64,000 bases of DNA from positions 62,001 through 126,000 of the forward strand of contig JAHHIG010000008.1 of the NCBI GenBank assembly GCA_019358895.1, written 5' to 3'. Every line of letters begins with the position of its first letter. The stretch's first letter is position 1. The DNA comes from Tildeniella nuda ZEHNDER 1965/U140. GTDB taxonomy: Bacteria; Cyanobacteriota; Cyanobacteriia; Leptolyngbyales; Leptolyngbyaceae. Of the stretch, positions 54,832 through 63,253 are shown one piece after another. The notes below the pieces were generated by a model. It had not been told where the DNA came from, did no database searches, and saw nothing but the letters and a program-made list of their open reading frames with translations. The translations under genes and the position numbers were made by a program.

Positions 54832-55965
54832 TTAGTTGTTGGGTGCCAGGGCTTCTTGAGCTTTCGCTGTTTCGATGTTGGTGTGATCTTCTAGATAATC
54901 AACCAGTTTGAGAAAATCGACGCGAGGGAGCGATCGACCCCCAATTTCTCGAAAGGCTAGCTGTGGTTTATCATTTTCAACAATGTGGTAGCCCCAATAC
55001 AAAAGCTGCTTGCTAAAGCGAATGGCGACGGTTTCGGGGTCGATGTAATGGCACTTGGGATCATCTGCCATCAAGGTTTCAAATTCGGTCTTTAAGATGC
55101 GATTGAGCACCTCGTTGCGTCTGGGTTCGTCGCTGTGGTAGTTGTTGACGATGACAAATAGTTCGGCATTGCTATTGCTGCGTCGCACGGCTGCAAAGGT
55201 ACGTCGGATAACATCAGCGTTTTTGTTGATCCCTAACGGGTTGAGCGTTGTGGGGATCAGGCAGTAGTTGAATTTTTCGATGAATGCCTCTGGATTCGCG
55301 TCATACTCCGGACTGCAATCGCAAATGACAACGCGGGTATCGGGATATTCTTCTTCGCGCCATTCGGTGTGGTTGAGGACGGTAATCGTTGCGCCCAAGC
55401 CGCCTCGTCGTCCGGGAATATAAACGCCATCCCCAAGCAGCTTTCGCAGGTTGCTCTGGCGATCGAGGTCAATCAGCACAACATCGTACCCGTTGAGCGC
55501 AAAGGCTCCTGCAAGGTGAGCGCTGATCGTCGTTTTGCCCACACCACCCTTGCAAGTAAACACGCCAATGTAGGTGAGCTGCGCTTTCGGTTGCGGTGGG
55601 GGAATGTCACCATCTTCCCAGACAAGCTGATCCTCTCTAAAGCTACCCAGCGCGACATCTACAACCTCTTCTGTCCGCATATATGTAAAGACAGACGGCG
55701 TAAACCCCGATGCCGAAAGCAGAAACCCGCGTGTAAATTTAGCCGCTGCGGGTCGCTCTAAAAAATCAATAAATTTCTCTAGTTGACCCGCATGGACTTT
55801 CGCCCGCTGAGACTTTACCTGCATCGCAACACATTCGCTGCCGCGTACCAACTCAATGTCATAGCCCAGCGTGTTGGGTGGGGCAAGGGTTGCCGTCCAG
55901 CCATCTTGCTCAAAGTGCTGTAGGATGACCGTCTTGAAATCGGGGTCTTTCTCAAACTGTGGCAT
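54832..55965 (-). CDS. Fusion of an Mrr-type nuclease domain with a ParA/MinD-like ATPase
   Basis: Residues 1-115 form an Mrr_cat-like PD-(D/E)xK domain. The pattern is D36 in TLGYDIEL, Q49-x-K51 in VAMQVKSQR (Gln in the usual Glu place is normal for Mrr) and FTRGFLLSASGFTPSV. From residue 130 a ParA-type ATPase follows: deviant Walker A CKGGVGKTT (139-146), LIDLDRQSNL (164-173) and Walker B VVICDCSPEYDA (212 on), then IPTTLNPLGINKNADVIRRTF. No ParB or methylase gene is adjacent. I know no named system of this architecture. A chromosomal defence or DNA-positioning role is possible. Confidence 0.85.
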   Translation of the reverse strand: MPQFEKDPDFKTVILQHFEQDGWTATLAPPNTLGYDIELVRGSECVAMQVKSQRAKVHAGQLEKFIDFLERPAAAKFTRGFLLSASGFTPSVFTYMRTEEVVDVALGSFREDQLVWEDGDIPPPQPKAQLTYIGVFTCKGGVGKTTISAHLAGAFALNGYDVVLIDLDRQSNLRKLLGDGVYIPGRRGGLGATITVLNHTEWREEEYPDTRVVICDCSPEYDANPEAFIEKFNYCLIPTTLNPLGINKNADVIRRTFAAVRRSNSNAELFVIVNNYHSDEPRRNEVLNRILKTEFETLMADDPKCHYIDPETVAIRFSKQLLYWGYHIVENDKPQLAFREIGGRSLPRVDFLKLVDYLEDHTNIETAKAQEALAPNN

Positions 55966-56165
55966 GGGGTTGCACCGATCGCACGTCAGGTAGAGATAGT
56001 CGCTTCTAGAGATTAGCCCAAACCTGTCGAGGAAAGTGCGATCGTCAACGGCTGATGGAACAATCTGTAGGCGCGATCGGTGGAGATGTTTCAGTCTATG
56101 GCGCTATGCGTCGATTGAGCGATTGGGGCGCATGAGAAGAGGCGTGGGGCGATCGCGCAAATGTC

Positions 56166-56264
56166 TAGGACTTACGCAACCCTCAGAGGTTTTAACCAGG
56201 CAGCAAGCATCGTGAACAGAGTGGCTTCACCCTCTAAGGTTTTGGTCAAAATACGTAAGTCCTA
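56166..56264. mobile_element. 99-bp inverted-repeat element, MITE-like
   Basis: Ends TAGGACTTACG and CGTAAGTCCTA are perfect 11-bp inverted repeats. Inside, CCTCAGAGGTTTT and CCTCTAAGGTTTT form a second, direct-repeat pair. The ends resemble those of cyanobacterial insertion sequences, but no transposase is present. Confidence 0.7.
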
Positions 56265-56289
56265 ATGTCATCGTACGCATCTAAGGCGT

Positions 56290-56754
56290 TCAAACTGCCA
56301 CCGCTTCACCCGCTTCTGCAAAGAATTTTTGCAGGTTTTGAGGCTGCATAAACTCAAGATACTTTGCCGCCATCGCGGGTGTGAGAAACTCTAGCATCAA
56401 CTTGTTCTCGACCCAAAATTCGAGCACGTCAAAGAAACCATCACGATTGCAACGAACAACGCGCCAGCCTTCCCGTGTGCCAATGCGTTCAATTTCTGCC
56501 TGGCTGGTAGGCACTGAAATCGCAACGTGAGTGGCACTAAACGGGGACGCTAACGCATTGCTAGAAAATGTGACCTGGTCGGTACCAGAACCTGGCATCA
56601 GCTCAGTTTCAGCAGGGTAGACCTCAATCATCGTGCCATAGTCGTCGAGTGCGATCGCCATGAAGCTACCCGGATGCGGTGGGAAGAGGGTACACGCGCC
56701 CTGCAAAACTTCTGCTAGAACGTGAGCAACGTGACCAGGGTTTTCAGCAGTCAT
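56290..56754 (-). CDS. VOC-like (glyoxalase fold) conserved protein
   Basis: The 154 residues have an N-terminal half with GACTLFPPHPGSFMAIALDDYGTMIEVYP and a C-terminal half with THVAISVPTSQAEIERIGTREGWRVVRCNRDGFFDVLEFWVENKLMLEFL. The second half has the His/Glu spacing and strand order of a vicinal-oxygen-chelate domain. The enzyme activity is unknown. Two 19-bp direct repeats lie just upstream of its start. Confidence 0.65.
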   Translation of the reverse strand: MTAENPGHVAHVLAEVLQGACTLFPPHPGSFMAIALDDYGTMIEVYPAETELMPGSGTDQVTFSSNALASPFSATHVAISVPTSQAEIERIGTREGWRVVRCNRDGFFDVLEFWVENKLMLEFLTPAMAAKYLEFMQPQNLQKFFAEAGEAVAV

Positions 56755-56792
56755 CGAAAAGTGGTGCAGCTACAAAATCTCCTTACAGAATA

Positions 56793-56838
56793 AAATGGTT
56801 AAGTAGGCTACCGAGCAAGAAATGGTTAAGTAGGCTAC
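56793..56838. promoter_or_regulatory. 19-bp direct repeats upstream of the VOC-like gene
   Basis: AAATGGTTAAGTAGGCTAC occurs at 56793-56811 and 56820-56838, identical in all 19 bases and 27 bp apart start to start. The position, 39-84 bases before the minus-strand start at 56754, fits an operator or duplicated promoter. The remaining 300 bases to 57155 hold no gene. Confidence 0.45.
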
Positions 56839-57155
56839 TTTTTATTCCTCTAGTTAAATTGACTGCATTACGCAAAAAACAGCCGCAGCATGGTCAAATT
56901 CACCCGATCGCGTGACCCCTCAATCACCTGACTGGATCACCAGCTTGGGTAGCAACGCTGTCTAAAAGCTTTAACACGCTGTGAGCGCAAGCCAGCGACA
57001 GTGTGAACTCGGCTACAAGCATGGCGATCGCTCGTTCTCTTTCAGATCTAGACCAAAGCTATGACTAGCTGAGCCAGCACGGTAGAATGCAGTAGAACAG
57101 TTGTCCTGACATCAAGCGTGTCGCTTTACGTTAAGTTGATCTGAGGCTTGTTGCT

Positions 57156-58211
57156 TTGCTCAAATCGTCCACCCAAGCCACCATCCCTGAGCCATCGCCG
57201 CGCTATCGGGCTACGACGGTGAGGACGGCGCGATCGACCACACCGCCAGTACAACGACAAGGCAGGCGATCGCGGGAGTCTGAACTACTCTTGCTAATTC
57301 ACGCTGGATGGGTGGGTATGGCACTGCTGATCGTCACCTGCATTCCTGCCTGGAAAGCAGATTTTGATAAACGCATCCAGCCTGCTGTCAAAATTGCAGC
57401 CACAGCCAACCAGCCTGCTGCCGCTGAATCGCACAGTGCTCCGATCGGAATGCGACAGACGCTCTTCGCAGGCGGCTCAAATTCGCTGGTAGCGCGGACG
57501 GTCGGTCATGCTGAAGGCACACGCACCCCAGACGGCAGAAAAACCCGTGCCTATTACGGGCATAAAGATCCTGGTAACGGAGTTTGGAATCTGGGCAGCT
57601 TCTCCTTTCAGCACTGCCGAGAGGTTCGCTACAACTGCTCGACACCCGAAGCAGCGGACGATCGTCAACTCCGTCGCTTGCAGTCTCAACATGTTGCGTT
57701 ACTGCAACAAGCAGCAGTGGTCAAACTCCAGATGACGCTGGCAGAGCAACTCAATGGCATTGACCTGGCAAATCAAGCCCCATTGGCTGCGTTGAGCGAT
57801 CAGGGCTACATCGATCGCCTGTTGCAGGCAAAGCAAAAGGGCTTCAACGGACAGGATGCCATCCTTGAGGCTCGCGTGTGGAGCTACTGGAATCCTCAAA
57901 AAAATCGGTGGGACGCGCCCGGATTGGGCAACATTGAACCCAGCATTCGTCACGATCAGGAGCGTCGCCTGCTGGCGATCGATCGTGCCCTGATGCTGTC
58001 GCAGCAGGCAGGGCTACAGGCTAGACAGCGCAGTCTTAACGTACTCAAGCTACAGCCAGAAGTGTTGAACCCTTACGCCTTCAGCCAGCGATCGGACTAT
58101 CTCTGGTGGGATGCTGGCTACTGGGATGCCAAGCTTCACCAGCAGCGACAGGTGCCTCCTGGTTATGATGCTGCCTACGATCGCGGCTTTGCAAACGGCT
58201 CCACCTTTTGA
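57156..58211 (+). CDS. Membrane-anchored hypothetical protein
   Basis: The 351 residues start at a TTG with TGAGG upstream. An Arg/Thr-rich head is followed by one membrane segment (LLLLIHAGWVGMALLIVTCIPAW, about 45-67) and a large periplasmic part. Recognisable conserved-looking stretches are ARTVGHAEGTRTPDG, YYGHKDPGNGVWNLGSFSFQHC and LLQAKQKGFNGQDAILEARVWSYWN. These suggest an enzyme fold with two Cys, but I cannot name a family. A GTG 21 codons in is the alternative start. Confidence 0.7.
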   Translation: MLKSSTQATIPEPSPRYRATTVRTARSTTPPVQRQGRRSRESELLLLIHAGWVGMALLIVTCIPAWKADFDKRIQPAVKIAATANQPAAAESHSAPIGMRQTLFAGGSNSLVARTVGHAEGTRTPDGRKTRAYYGHKDPGNGVWNLGSFSFQHCREVRYNCSTPEAADDRQLRRLQSQHVALLQQAAVVKLQMTLAEQLNGIDLANQAPLAALSDQGYIDRLLQAKQKGFNGQDAILEARVWSYWNPQKNRWDAPGLGNIEPSIRHDQERRLLAIDRALMLSQQAGLQARQRSLNVLKLQPEVLNPYAFSQRSDYLWWDAGYWDAKLHQQRQVPPGYDAAYDRGFANGSTF

Positions 58212-58308
58212 TGCCCCAACCAATAGCTGCTTTTGCAATGCCGAGGCAATCGCCTATAGCGGCACGGTTATCTGTATTCTGATAGCAGCTAGTTCCAGAG
58301 CGATCGCA

Positions 58309-60495
58309 GTGTCTCGAAAACCTTTCTATGCTTTGCTGTTGCTGCTTGTCTGGGCAGTGGTGTTCTTTGCCATGCCTCAGCCGACGTGGGCAGCGATCGC
58401 CCAACCCGATCGGGTGCCCCTCACTCTGGAGCTTTTGCAAGAGCGGCTGAAGAATCCCATGCAGAGCGATGGAGTGCGTATTCTCGACTTGAGCGGATTG
58501 ACGATCGATTTGCGTTCAGAAAACGCCGCCTTTCGCGATCAGTTTTACAGTCTCGTGCAGGGGCAGCTACAACGTCCTGGTACACCAGTCGGATTAGATC
58601 TCAGCTACTCGCAACTTCAGGGTGAGTTTAAGATCAGCCAGTTGGGGCTACGGGCACCGCTGTATGGGCAATCGCTCTCGCCGATCTTTACACCTGCTGA
58701 ACAGAAACAGCTACAGCGCGATCGACGACTCTTATCCCGCCTCAGCACCCTTTCGCAGTCGTTGCTTTCCACACCCGATGCAGGGATTCAGCCAGCACCG
58801 CTGCAAATTACGGTGTTTCGAGGACCGCTGAAGCTGATTCAGACTCGCTTCACAGGGTTAGCTGACTTTACAAACACGTTTTTTCTCAATCGGGTCGAAG
58901 CGCAGAGCGTGCAGTTTGCTCAGTTGGCGGATTGGTCACAGGCGCGTTTGAGTCAGAATGCCAGTTTTGCGGGAGCCATCTTTGAGCGGGATGCTCGCTT
59001 TCGCAGCAGCATTTTCTTTGCCAAAACAGAGTTTACGCAGACACAATGGCGCGGTGCCGTGAATTTTCAGAACAGCGAATTTCAAGCGACGGCAAACTTC
59101 AATCAAGCGTTATTTCAGCAGCCGACCAATTTTACGCGGGTGCAATGGTTGGGCAATGCCGACTTTGCACAGGCGCACTGGCAAGACCAGGCGATTTTTA
59201 CAAAGGATACGTTTAATCAGTCGTTTTTTCTAACAGACGCGGTGTTTGAAAAAACAGTTTTGTTTCGAGAAGCGCAGTTCAACCGCCCGGTAAACTTGCG
59301 CGGTGCGTCGATTCTCGATCGAGCGGAGTTTGGCTATACCGGGTTTGCCAAAGGTGCCTATTTGAATGTGCCAGGACTGCGGTTTGACTCCGATCGCGCC
59401 AAAATTATCGGCAATCCAGGACAAATCAGCCGCGTGATCTCAGTGCCAACGCTACAAGGCAACGAAAACCTGCTGCGGGAACTGGTGCGAAATTTCCGGC
59501 GTTTGGAACAAATTCCCGATGCCAACCAGTTGGAATATATGCGTGAACGGTTACGCCTGCGAGAACTGCGTCAGCAATTAGTTGGTATCAATATCAACAC
59601 AGCACCCATAGCACAGTTGTTGGATGTGGGGTTTTCGCAAACGCAGGCAACCGCGATCGTCCAGCGTCGGACGCAACAGCCGTTTCGCAGCACGGCTGAT
59701 CTATTGATTGTCGGCAGCGTTGATCTGGCGACCTATATCAACGTGCGCGATCGCATCATTGCCAAAGAAGCCGTTACGCCGAGTTTAGAAGCACTCAATC
59801 GTCTCTCGGCAGGTTTAAGCTGGCTGGGCTTGAGCCAATTGCTGCTGCTCACACGCTATGGCACGGATTTCTGGCTGATTTTTGGGGTGGGGCTAGTGGC
59901 AAGCGCGTACTTTAGCGTGCTGTTTTGGCTGGTCGATCGCTGGCGACGCGTTACGCCCAGACCCGTGCTACCAAAGCTCCCTGAAACATTGTGGGTACTG
60001 TCATTATTCAGCGTTCTGTCTTTGTGGGGGCTTGTCTCAATCTTTCGGGCTGGCGATCGCCCCTGGCTGACGATCGCCAGTATTGCGGCACTCATCATTC
60101 CTGTGCCTGCTTTGCTAACCATTCGGCTTTACAAAGTGGGGCGCTATCACCCCATGATGGATGTCAGCTACTTCACCGAAGAAGGGTCGCTGCGCCAACT
60201 GCGAATCCTCATCGGACGGTTGCCCACCATTCCCCGCTTCGAGCTGTTTCGTGAACGTTATATGCCGCTGCTGTGGGATCGTCGCTGGAGCTGGCTCAAT
60301 TACTTTGACTTCAGCCTCAACAATTTGCTTAAGTTCGGCTTCAACGACATTCGCCTGCGCGATGAACATCTTCCTGGGTTGATTACCGCGATCGTCTGGT
60401 ATCAGTGGAGCCTGGGCATTCTCTACATCGCCCTCCTGCTATGGACGCTCTCGCGCACGATTCCAGGGTTGAATCTGTTGATCTACTTTAAGTAG
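58309..60495 (+). CDS. Exported pentapeptide-repeat protein with HhH and membrane C-terminus
   Basis: I start at the GTG at 58309, which begins a signal peptide (FYALLLLLVWAVVFFAMPQPTWA). The open frame extends back to 58111 inside the previous gene. The 728 residues then show about 180 residues of unknown type. A pentapeptide-like stretch follows (FANAHF/FQNSEFQATANFNQALF patterns, roughly 200-390). A helix-hairpin-helix motif comes next (NINTAPIAQLLDVGFSQTQATAIVQRR). The end has at least four membrane segments separated by VGRYHPMMDVSYFTEEGSLRQL. The combination is unusual, and the role is unknown. Confidence 0.8.
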   Translation: MSRKPFYALLLLLVWAVVFFAMPQPTWAAIAQPDRVPLTLELLQERLKNPMQSDGVRILDLSGLTIDLRSENAAFRDQFYSLVQGQLQRPGTPVGLDLSYSQLQGEFKISQLGLRAPLYGQSLSPIFTPAEQKQLQRDRRLLSRLSTLSQSLLSTPDAGIQPAPLQITVFRGPLKLIQTRFTGLADFTNTFFLNRVEAQSVQFAQLADWSQARLSQNASFAGAIFERDARFRSSIFFAKTEFTQTQWRGAVNFQNSEFQATANFNQALFQQPTNFTRVQWLGNADFAQAHWQDQAIFTKDTFNQSFFLTDAVFEKTVLFREAQFNRPVNLRGASILDRAEFGYTGFAKGAYLNVPGLRFDSDRAKIIGNPGQISRVISVPTLQGNENLLRELVRNFRRLEQIPDANQLEYMRERLRLRELRQQLVGININTAPIAQLLDVGFSQTQATAIVQRRTQQPFRSTADLLIVGSVDLATYINVRDRIIAKEAVTPSLEALNRLSAGLSWLGLSQLLLLTRYGTDFWLIFGVGLVASAYFSVLFWLVDRWRRVTPRPVLPKLPETLWVLSLFSVLSLWGLVSIFRAGDRPWLTIASIAALIIPVPALLTIRLYKVGRYHPMMDVSYFTEEGSLRQLRILIGRLPTIPRFELFRERYMPLLWDRRWSWLNYFDFSLNNLLKFGFNDIRLRDEHLPGLITAIVWYQWSLGILYIALLLWTLSRTIPGLNLLIYFK

Positions 60496-60599
60496 TGAGG
60501 GGAGAGGGGAGGCAGGGGGAGAGGGGGAAGAGGGGGCAGAGGGGGCGCGTTTAGAGGTTGACGATCTGCCATCATGATTAGTTGAATTGGTATCAAGGT

Positions 60600-60956
60600 T
60601 CGCTCACGAGTAACCAAGATTCACTCACGAGTATCAAAGCCTCATTCACGAGTGTCAGAGACTCACTCACGAGTATCAAAGCCTCATTCACGAGTGTCAG
60701 AGACTCACGCACGAGTATCAAAGCCTCACTTACCAGTAACCAAGACTCACGCACGAGTGTCAGAGCCTCACTCACGAGTATCAGAGACTCATTCACGAGT
60801 GTCAGAGAGTCACTCACGAGTATCAAAGCCTCGTCCACGAGTATTCAAGACTCACGCACGAGTATCAAAGCCTCGTCCACGAGTATTCAAAACTCACGCA
60901 CGAGTATTCAAGACTCGCGCACGAGTGTCAAAAACTCGCTGGATATTCTCCAAGAC
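60600..60956. repeat. 21-bp tandem repeat array, about 17 units
   Basis: Units of the type GAGTATCAAAGCCTCACTCAC alternate between two sub-versions, giving a 42-bp higher-order period. Because 21 is a multiple of 3 and the unit lacks stops, three frames stay open. One plus frame reads SLTSIKA/SFTSVRD, another plus frame reads RVSKPHS and the minus frame reads EALILVS/ESLTLVN. Which, if any, is translated cannot be told from sequence. Confidence 0.9.
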
Positions 60957-61126
60957 TCACGCTTCAGACACCCCCAGAAGCACACCACAACAAATTAAAG
61001 CCGCTTCAGGTTGTCTTTGCTCCCCTCTTCTTTCCCTGCCGCTTCCTCTAATCGCTTCGACAGTCTGTCTTTTGACAGTCAGAGCAGCATTCGCCAAAAA
61101 TAGGCAAGATGTTGTGATGGGGTTTT

Positions 61127-61567
61127 ATGGTTTGCGTTAGAGAGTTTCGTCGGGCGATCGGTTGGCTCATATTCCCTGTGCTTCTGGCAACACCCGTTCT
61201 CGCACACACAGTCAAGGTTTCAGGTGATGTGGCAGCCACATTTCATATTGAACCAAACCACAATCCTAAAGCCGGTGTGCCGTCTCAAGCCTGGTTTGGG
61301 TTAACGCGCAAAGGGGGCAGCACGATTCCGCTATCGCAGTGCAATTGTCGGTTGGCTGTGTATGCAGTGCCGCGTGCTAGCAATGCCTCGCCAGTACTAC
61401 AACCCACTCTCAAGGCAGTAAATGCGTCAACGTTTAAAGGCGTTCCAGGTGCCGACATTGTGTTTCCCAAAGCAGGGGAGTATGAATTGCGGCTTAGTGG
61501 TACAGCGAAGGCACCCGCAACCTTCCGATCGTTTCAGCTCAACTACAGCGTGACCGTAGGAGGCTAA
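61127..61567 (+). CDS. Small exported beta-rich protein
   Basis: The 146 residues start with a signal peptide ending TPVLAH. The mature part begins HTVKVSGDVAATFHIEPNHNPKAGVPSQAWFGLTRKGG and includes a CNC pair. It ends as a beta-sandwich-like RSFQLNYSVTV. An N-terminal His and the context beside a SafE-like protein and cytochrome c6 raise the possibility of a copper- or redox-related role, which is inference only. It is convergent with the SafE-like gene. Confidence 0.75.
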   Translation: MVCVREFRRAIGWLIFPVLLATPVLAHTVKVSGDVAATFHIEPNHNPKAGVPSQAWFGLTRKGGSTIPLSQCNCRLAVYAVPRASNASPVLQPTLKAVNASTFKGVPGADIVFPKAGEYELRLSGTAKAPATFRSFQLNYSVTVGG

Positions 61568-61593
61568 TTAGGAGGCTAATTGCGCCACCATCA

Positions 61594-62904
61594 TCACAGT
61601 ACGCGACTCTTGCCTTCTGCCCTCTGCCTCCTGCCTTCTGCCTCCTGCCTTCTGCCTTCTGCCTCTTGAGCGCCACCTGGCGGACTATAAAACGGCTTCA
61701 AGAACGGTAGCGACCAAAACCACGGCAGCCGCACGAGCAAAATTACCGCTGTTGCTGCAATGACACAGCCAGAAAGTGCTTTATTAGCTGCTGTCCATTC
61801 GGTTGCGCCGAGGTAATGGGAGCCAACCAGCACGGTATGAACTACCCCAAGGATTAGGGCGGGTACTCCAAGTAGGTGGATGTAGCGCCAGCGATCGCCC
61901 AGTGCCTTGACCATCCAATCAAAGCTGGTGAGAGCTGCGGGAGTCAGTAGCACGATCGCCACAATGCCTGCCCAGATCCCGACTTGTTGTTCGATCGGCA
62001 AAAAGGGCAGACCTTGAAGATCCCACTCAAACGTATGGGCGAGCATGTGCCCCGTATGTGCCAGCGAGAGAACGTAGGCTCCCACACCCAAAACGCGACG
62101 ATAGCGCAGAGGAAACTGCCAGAAGCGGCTGACAGGACGGGCAAGCAGCGCCAACATGAGGCAGAAGATGGCAGCGTGCCCGGTGTAATCGACCATTCCA
62201 TCCGTGCGGAGGAGGGTGAGCAGACCGATCGCCAGCGTGACCCAACCGCCCATGCGAAAAAGCTGGCTCCGGCGATCGCGGCTCAGCAGCGAAGTCGAAA
62301 GTCCAATGCCCAGCATCGAGGGTGCAGTACCCAAACCAAACGCCAGCATAGTAGCGGTGCCATGCCACAAATTGCCTGTTTCAGCCGCTTTTACCTGTGC
62401 CGCGTACAAAAAGCCACAGGGAATCAGCCCCCACGTCATGCCGAGCAGTGCTGGAGTCCACCAATGTGCGTGGCTGGAGAGCTTCATCATGCCCGTACTC
62501 AGCCGCTCATGAAAGCCACCCTGAAGCATGGGATGGAGCAGGGGGATACCCGGCAAAAGCTTCGGGTTAATCTGCGTGAGTCCCATCCAGATTAGCAGGA
62601 GTCCGGTGGCGATCGACAGCCCCTGCCGCAACCCACTCCCAATGCCTGCCAATTGCCCGCCCGCTACCAGTACCGATCCCAGCGCACCAATCCCAGCGCC
62701 AACCAGTGCATAGCTGATAATGCGACCCAGGTTAAGCAACCCATGAAAGGCAAGCCGCTGCTGCCAGGTTGGCGTGTGCTGCGAGGACTGCTGCGAGGAC
62801 TGCTGCGAAAGGGCAAACGCAGCCGTGAGCGGTCCACACATGCCCACACAGTGTCCAAAGCTGCCCAACAGCCCCAGCAACATGACCAGCCACAGATCCG
62901 TCAT
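61594..62904 (-). CDS. SafE/DsbD-like membrane protein fused to a ferric-reductase-like domain
   Basis: Residues 1-230 form a sulfite exporter TauE/SafE-like (UreH/DsbD_2) domain with the motif GSFGHCVGMCGPLTAAF and paired Cys at 19 and 23. About residues 260-385 hold four more membrane segments with spaced His (LAHTGHMLAHTFEWDL, then YIHLLGVPALILGVVHTVL), as in ferric-reductase-like haem membrane domains. The 25-residue tail is repeat-encoded. It follows petJ directly (4-bp gap), so the pair may act in electron transfer or cytochrome maturation. Confidence 0.85.
   Translation of the reverse strand: MTDLWLVMLLGLLGSFGHCVGMCGPLTAAFALSQQSSQQSSQHTPTWQQRLAFHGLLNLGRIISYALVGAGIGALGSVLVAGGQLAGIGSGLRQGLSIATGLLLIWMGLTQINPKLLPGIPLLHPMLQGGFHERLSTGMMKLSSHAHWWTPALLGMTWGLIPCGFLYAAQVKAAETGNLWHGTATMLAFGLGTAPSMLGIGLSTSLLSRDRRSQLFRMGGWVTLAIGLLTLLRTDGMVDYTGHAAIFCLMLALLARPVSRFWQFPLRYRRVLGVGAYVLSLAHTGHMLAHTFEWDLQGLPFLPIEQQVGIWAGIVAIVLLTPAALTSFDWMVKALGDRWRYIHLLGVPALILGVVHTVLVGSHYLGATEWTAANKALSGCVIAATAVILLVRLPWFWSLPFLKPFYSPPGGAQEAEGRRQEAEGRRQRAEGKSRVL
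61603..61668. repeat. 7-bp repeats (TGCCTTC/TGCCTCC) encoding the tail of the SafE-like protein
   Basis: Nine or so related heptamers give the peptide AEGRRQEAEGRRQRAEGK at the C-terminus. A nearly identical peptide is encoded by the repeat inside pbpC. Confidence 0.85.
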
Positions 62905-62908
62905 GACA

Positions 62909-63253
62909 TCACTTCTTCCAATCCTTTGCTGACTGGTCTAACACATAAGCGGCAACAGCTTTAATGTCCTCTTCTTTCAGACGACCTTTGAAAGACGGCA
63001 TGGCACCTTTACCGTTTGTCACTTGAGTAATAATCGCTTCAGCAGAATCCATCCCATATTGCTTCAGCGCGGCTGCTTTCAGGTTCTTATTAGCAGCAAC
63101 CACATTGTTTCCCCCCTGATGGCAGGCGGCACAGTTAGCGCTGAACACTTTTGCACCCTTGGCAGTGAGAGCGGTTGAGTCATCTGCCTGCACCGGGTTA
63201 GCAAAGCAGAGGGCGCACACGATCGCCAGCAGCACAGCAAACAGTTTTTTCAC
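62909..63253 (-). CDS. petJ: Cytochrome c6
   Basis: I start at the GTG at 63253 because an AGGGG site lies 8 bases ahead of it; a GTG six codons earlier overlaps that site. The signal peptide ends NPVQA. The mature protein has the haem motif CAACH near its start and the axial Met in [10 protein letters not shown]. Cytochrome c6 carries electrons from the b6f complex to photosystem I in the lumen and can replace plastocyanin. It is transcribed with the SafE-like gene. Confidence 0.95.
   Translation of the reverse strand: MKKLFAVLLAIVCALCFANPVQADDSTALTAKGAKVFSANCAACHQGGNNVVAANKNLKAAALKQYGMDSAEAIITQVTNGKGAMPSFKGRLKEEDIKAVAAYVLDQSAKDWKK

Noticed and set aside
60600-60956. Possible CRISPR array
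   Set aside because: Units are directly adjacent with no spacers, unit length is 21 bp and no cas gene is near.
60582-61140. Two overlapping plus-strand frames of 138 and 162 codons as genes
   Set aside because: Both are open only because the 21-bp repeat lacks stops. Their unique ends have no recognisable protein features, so I report the repeat instead.
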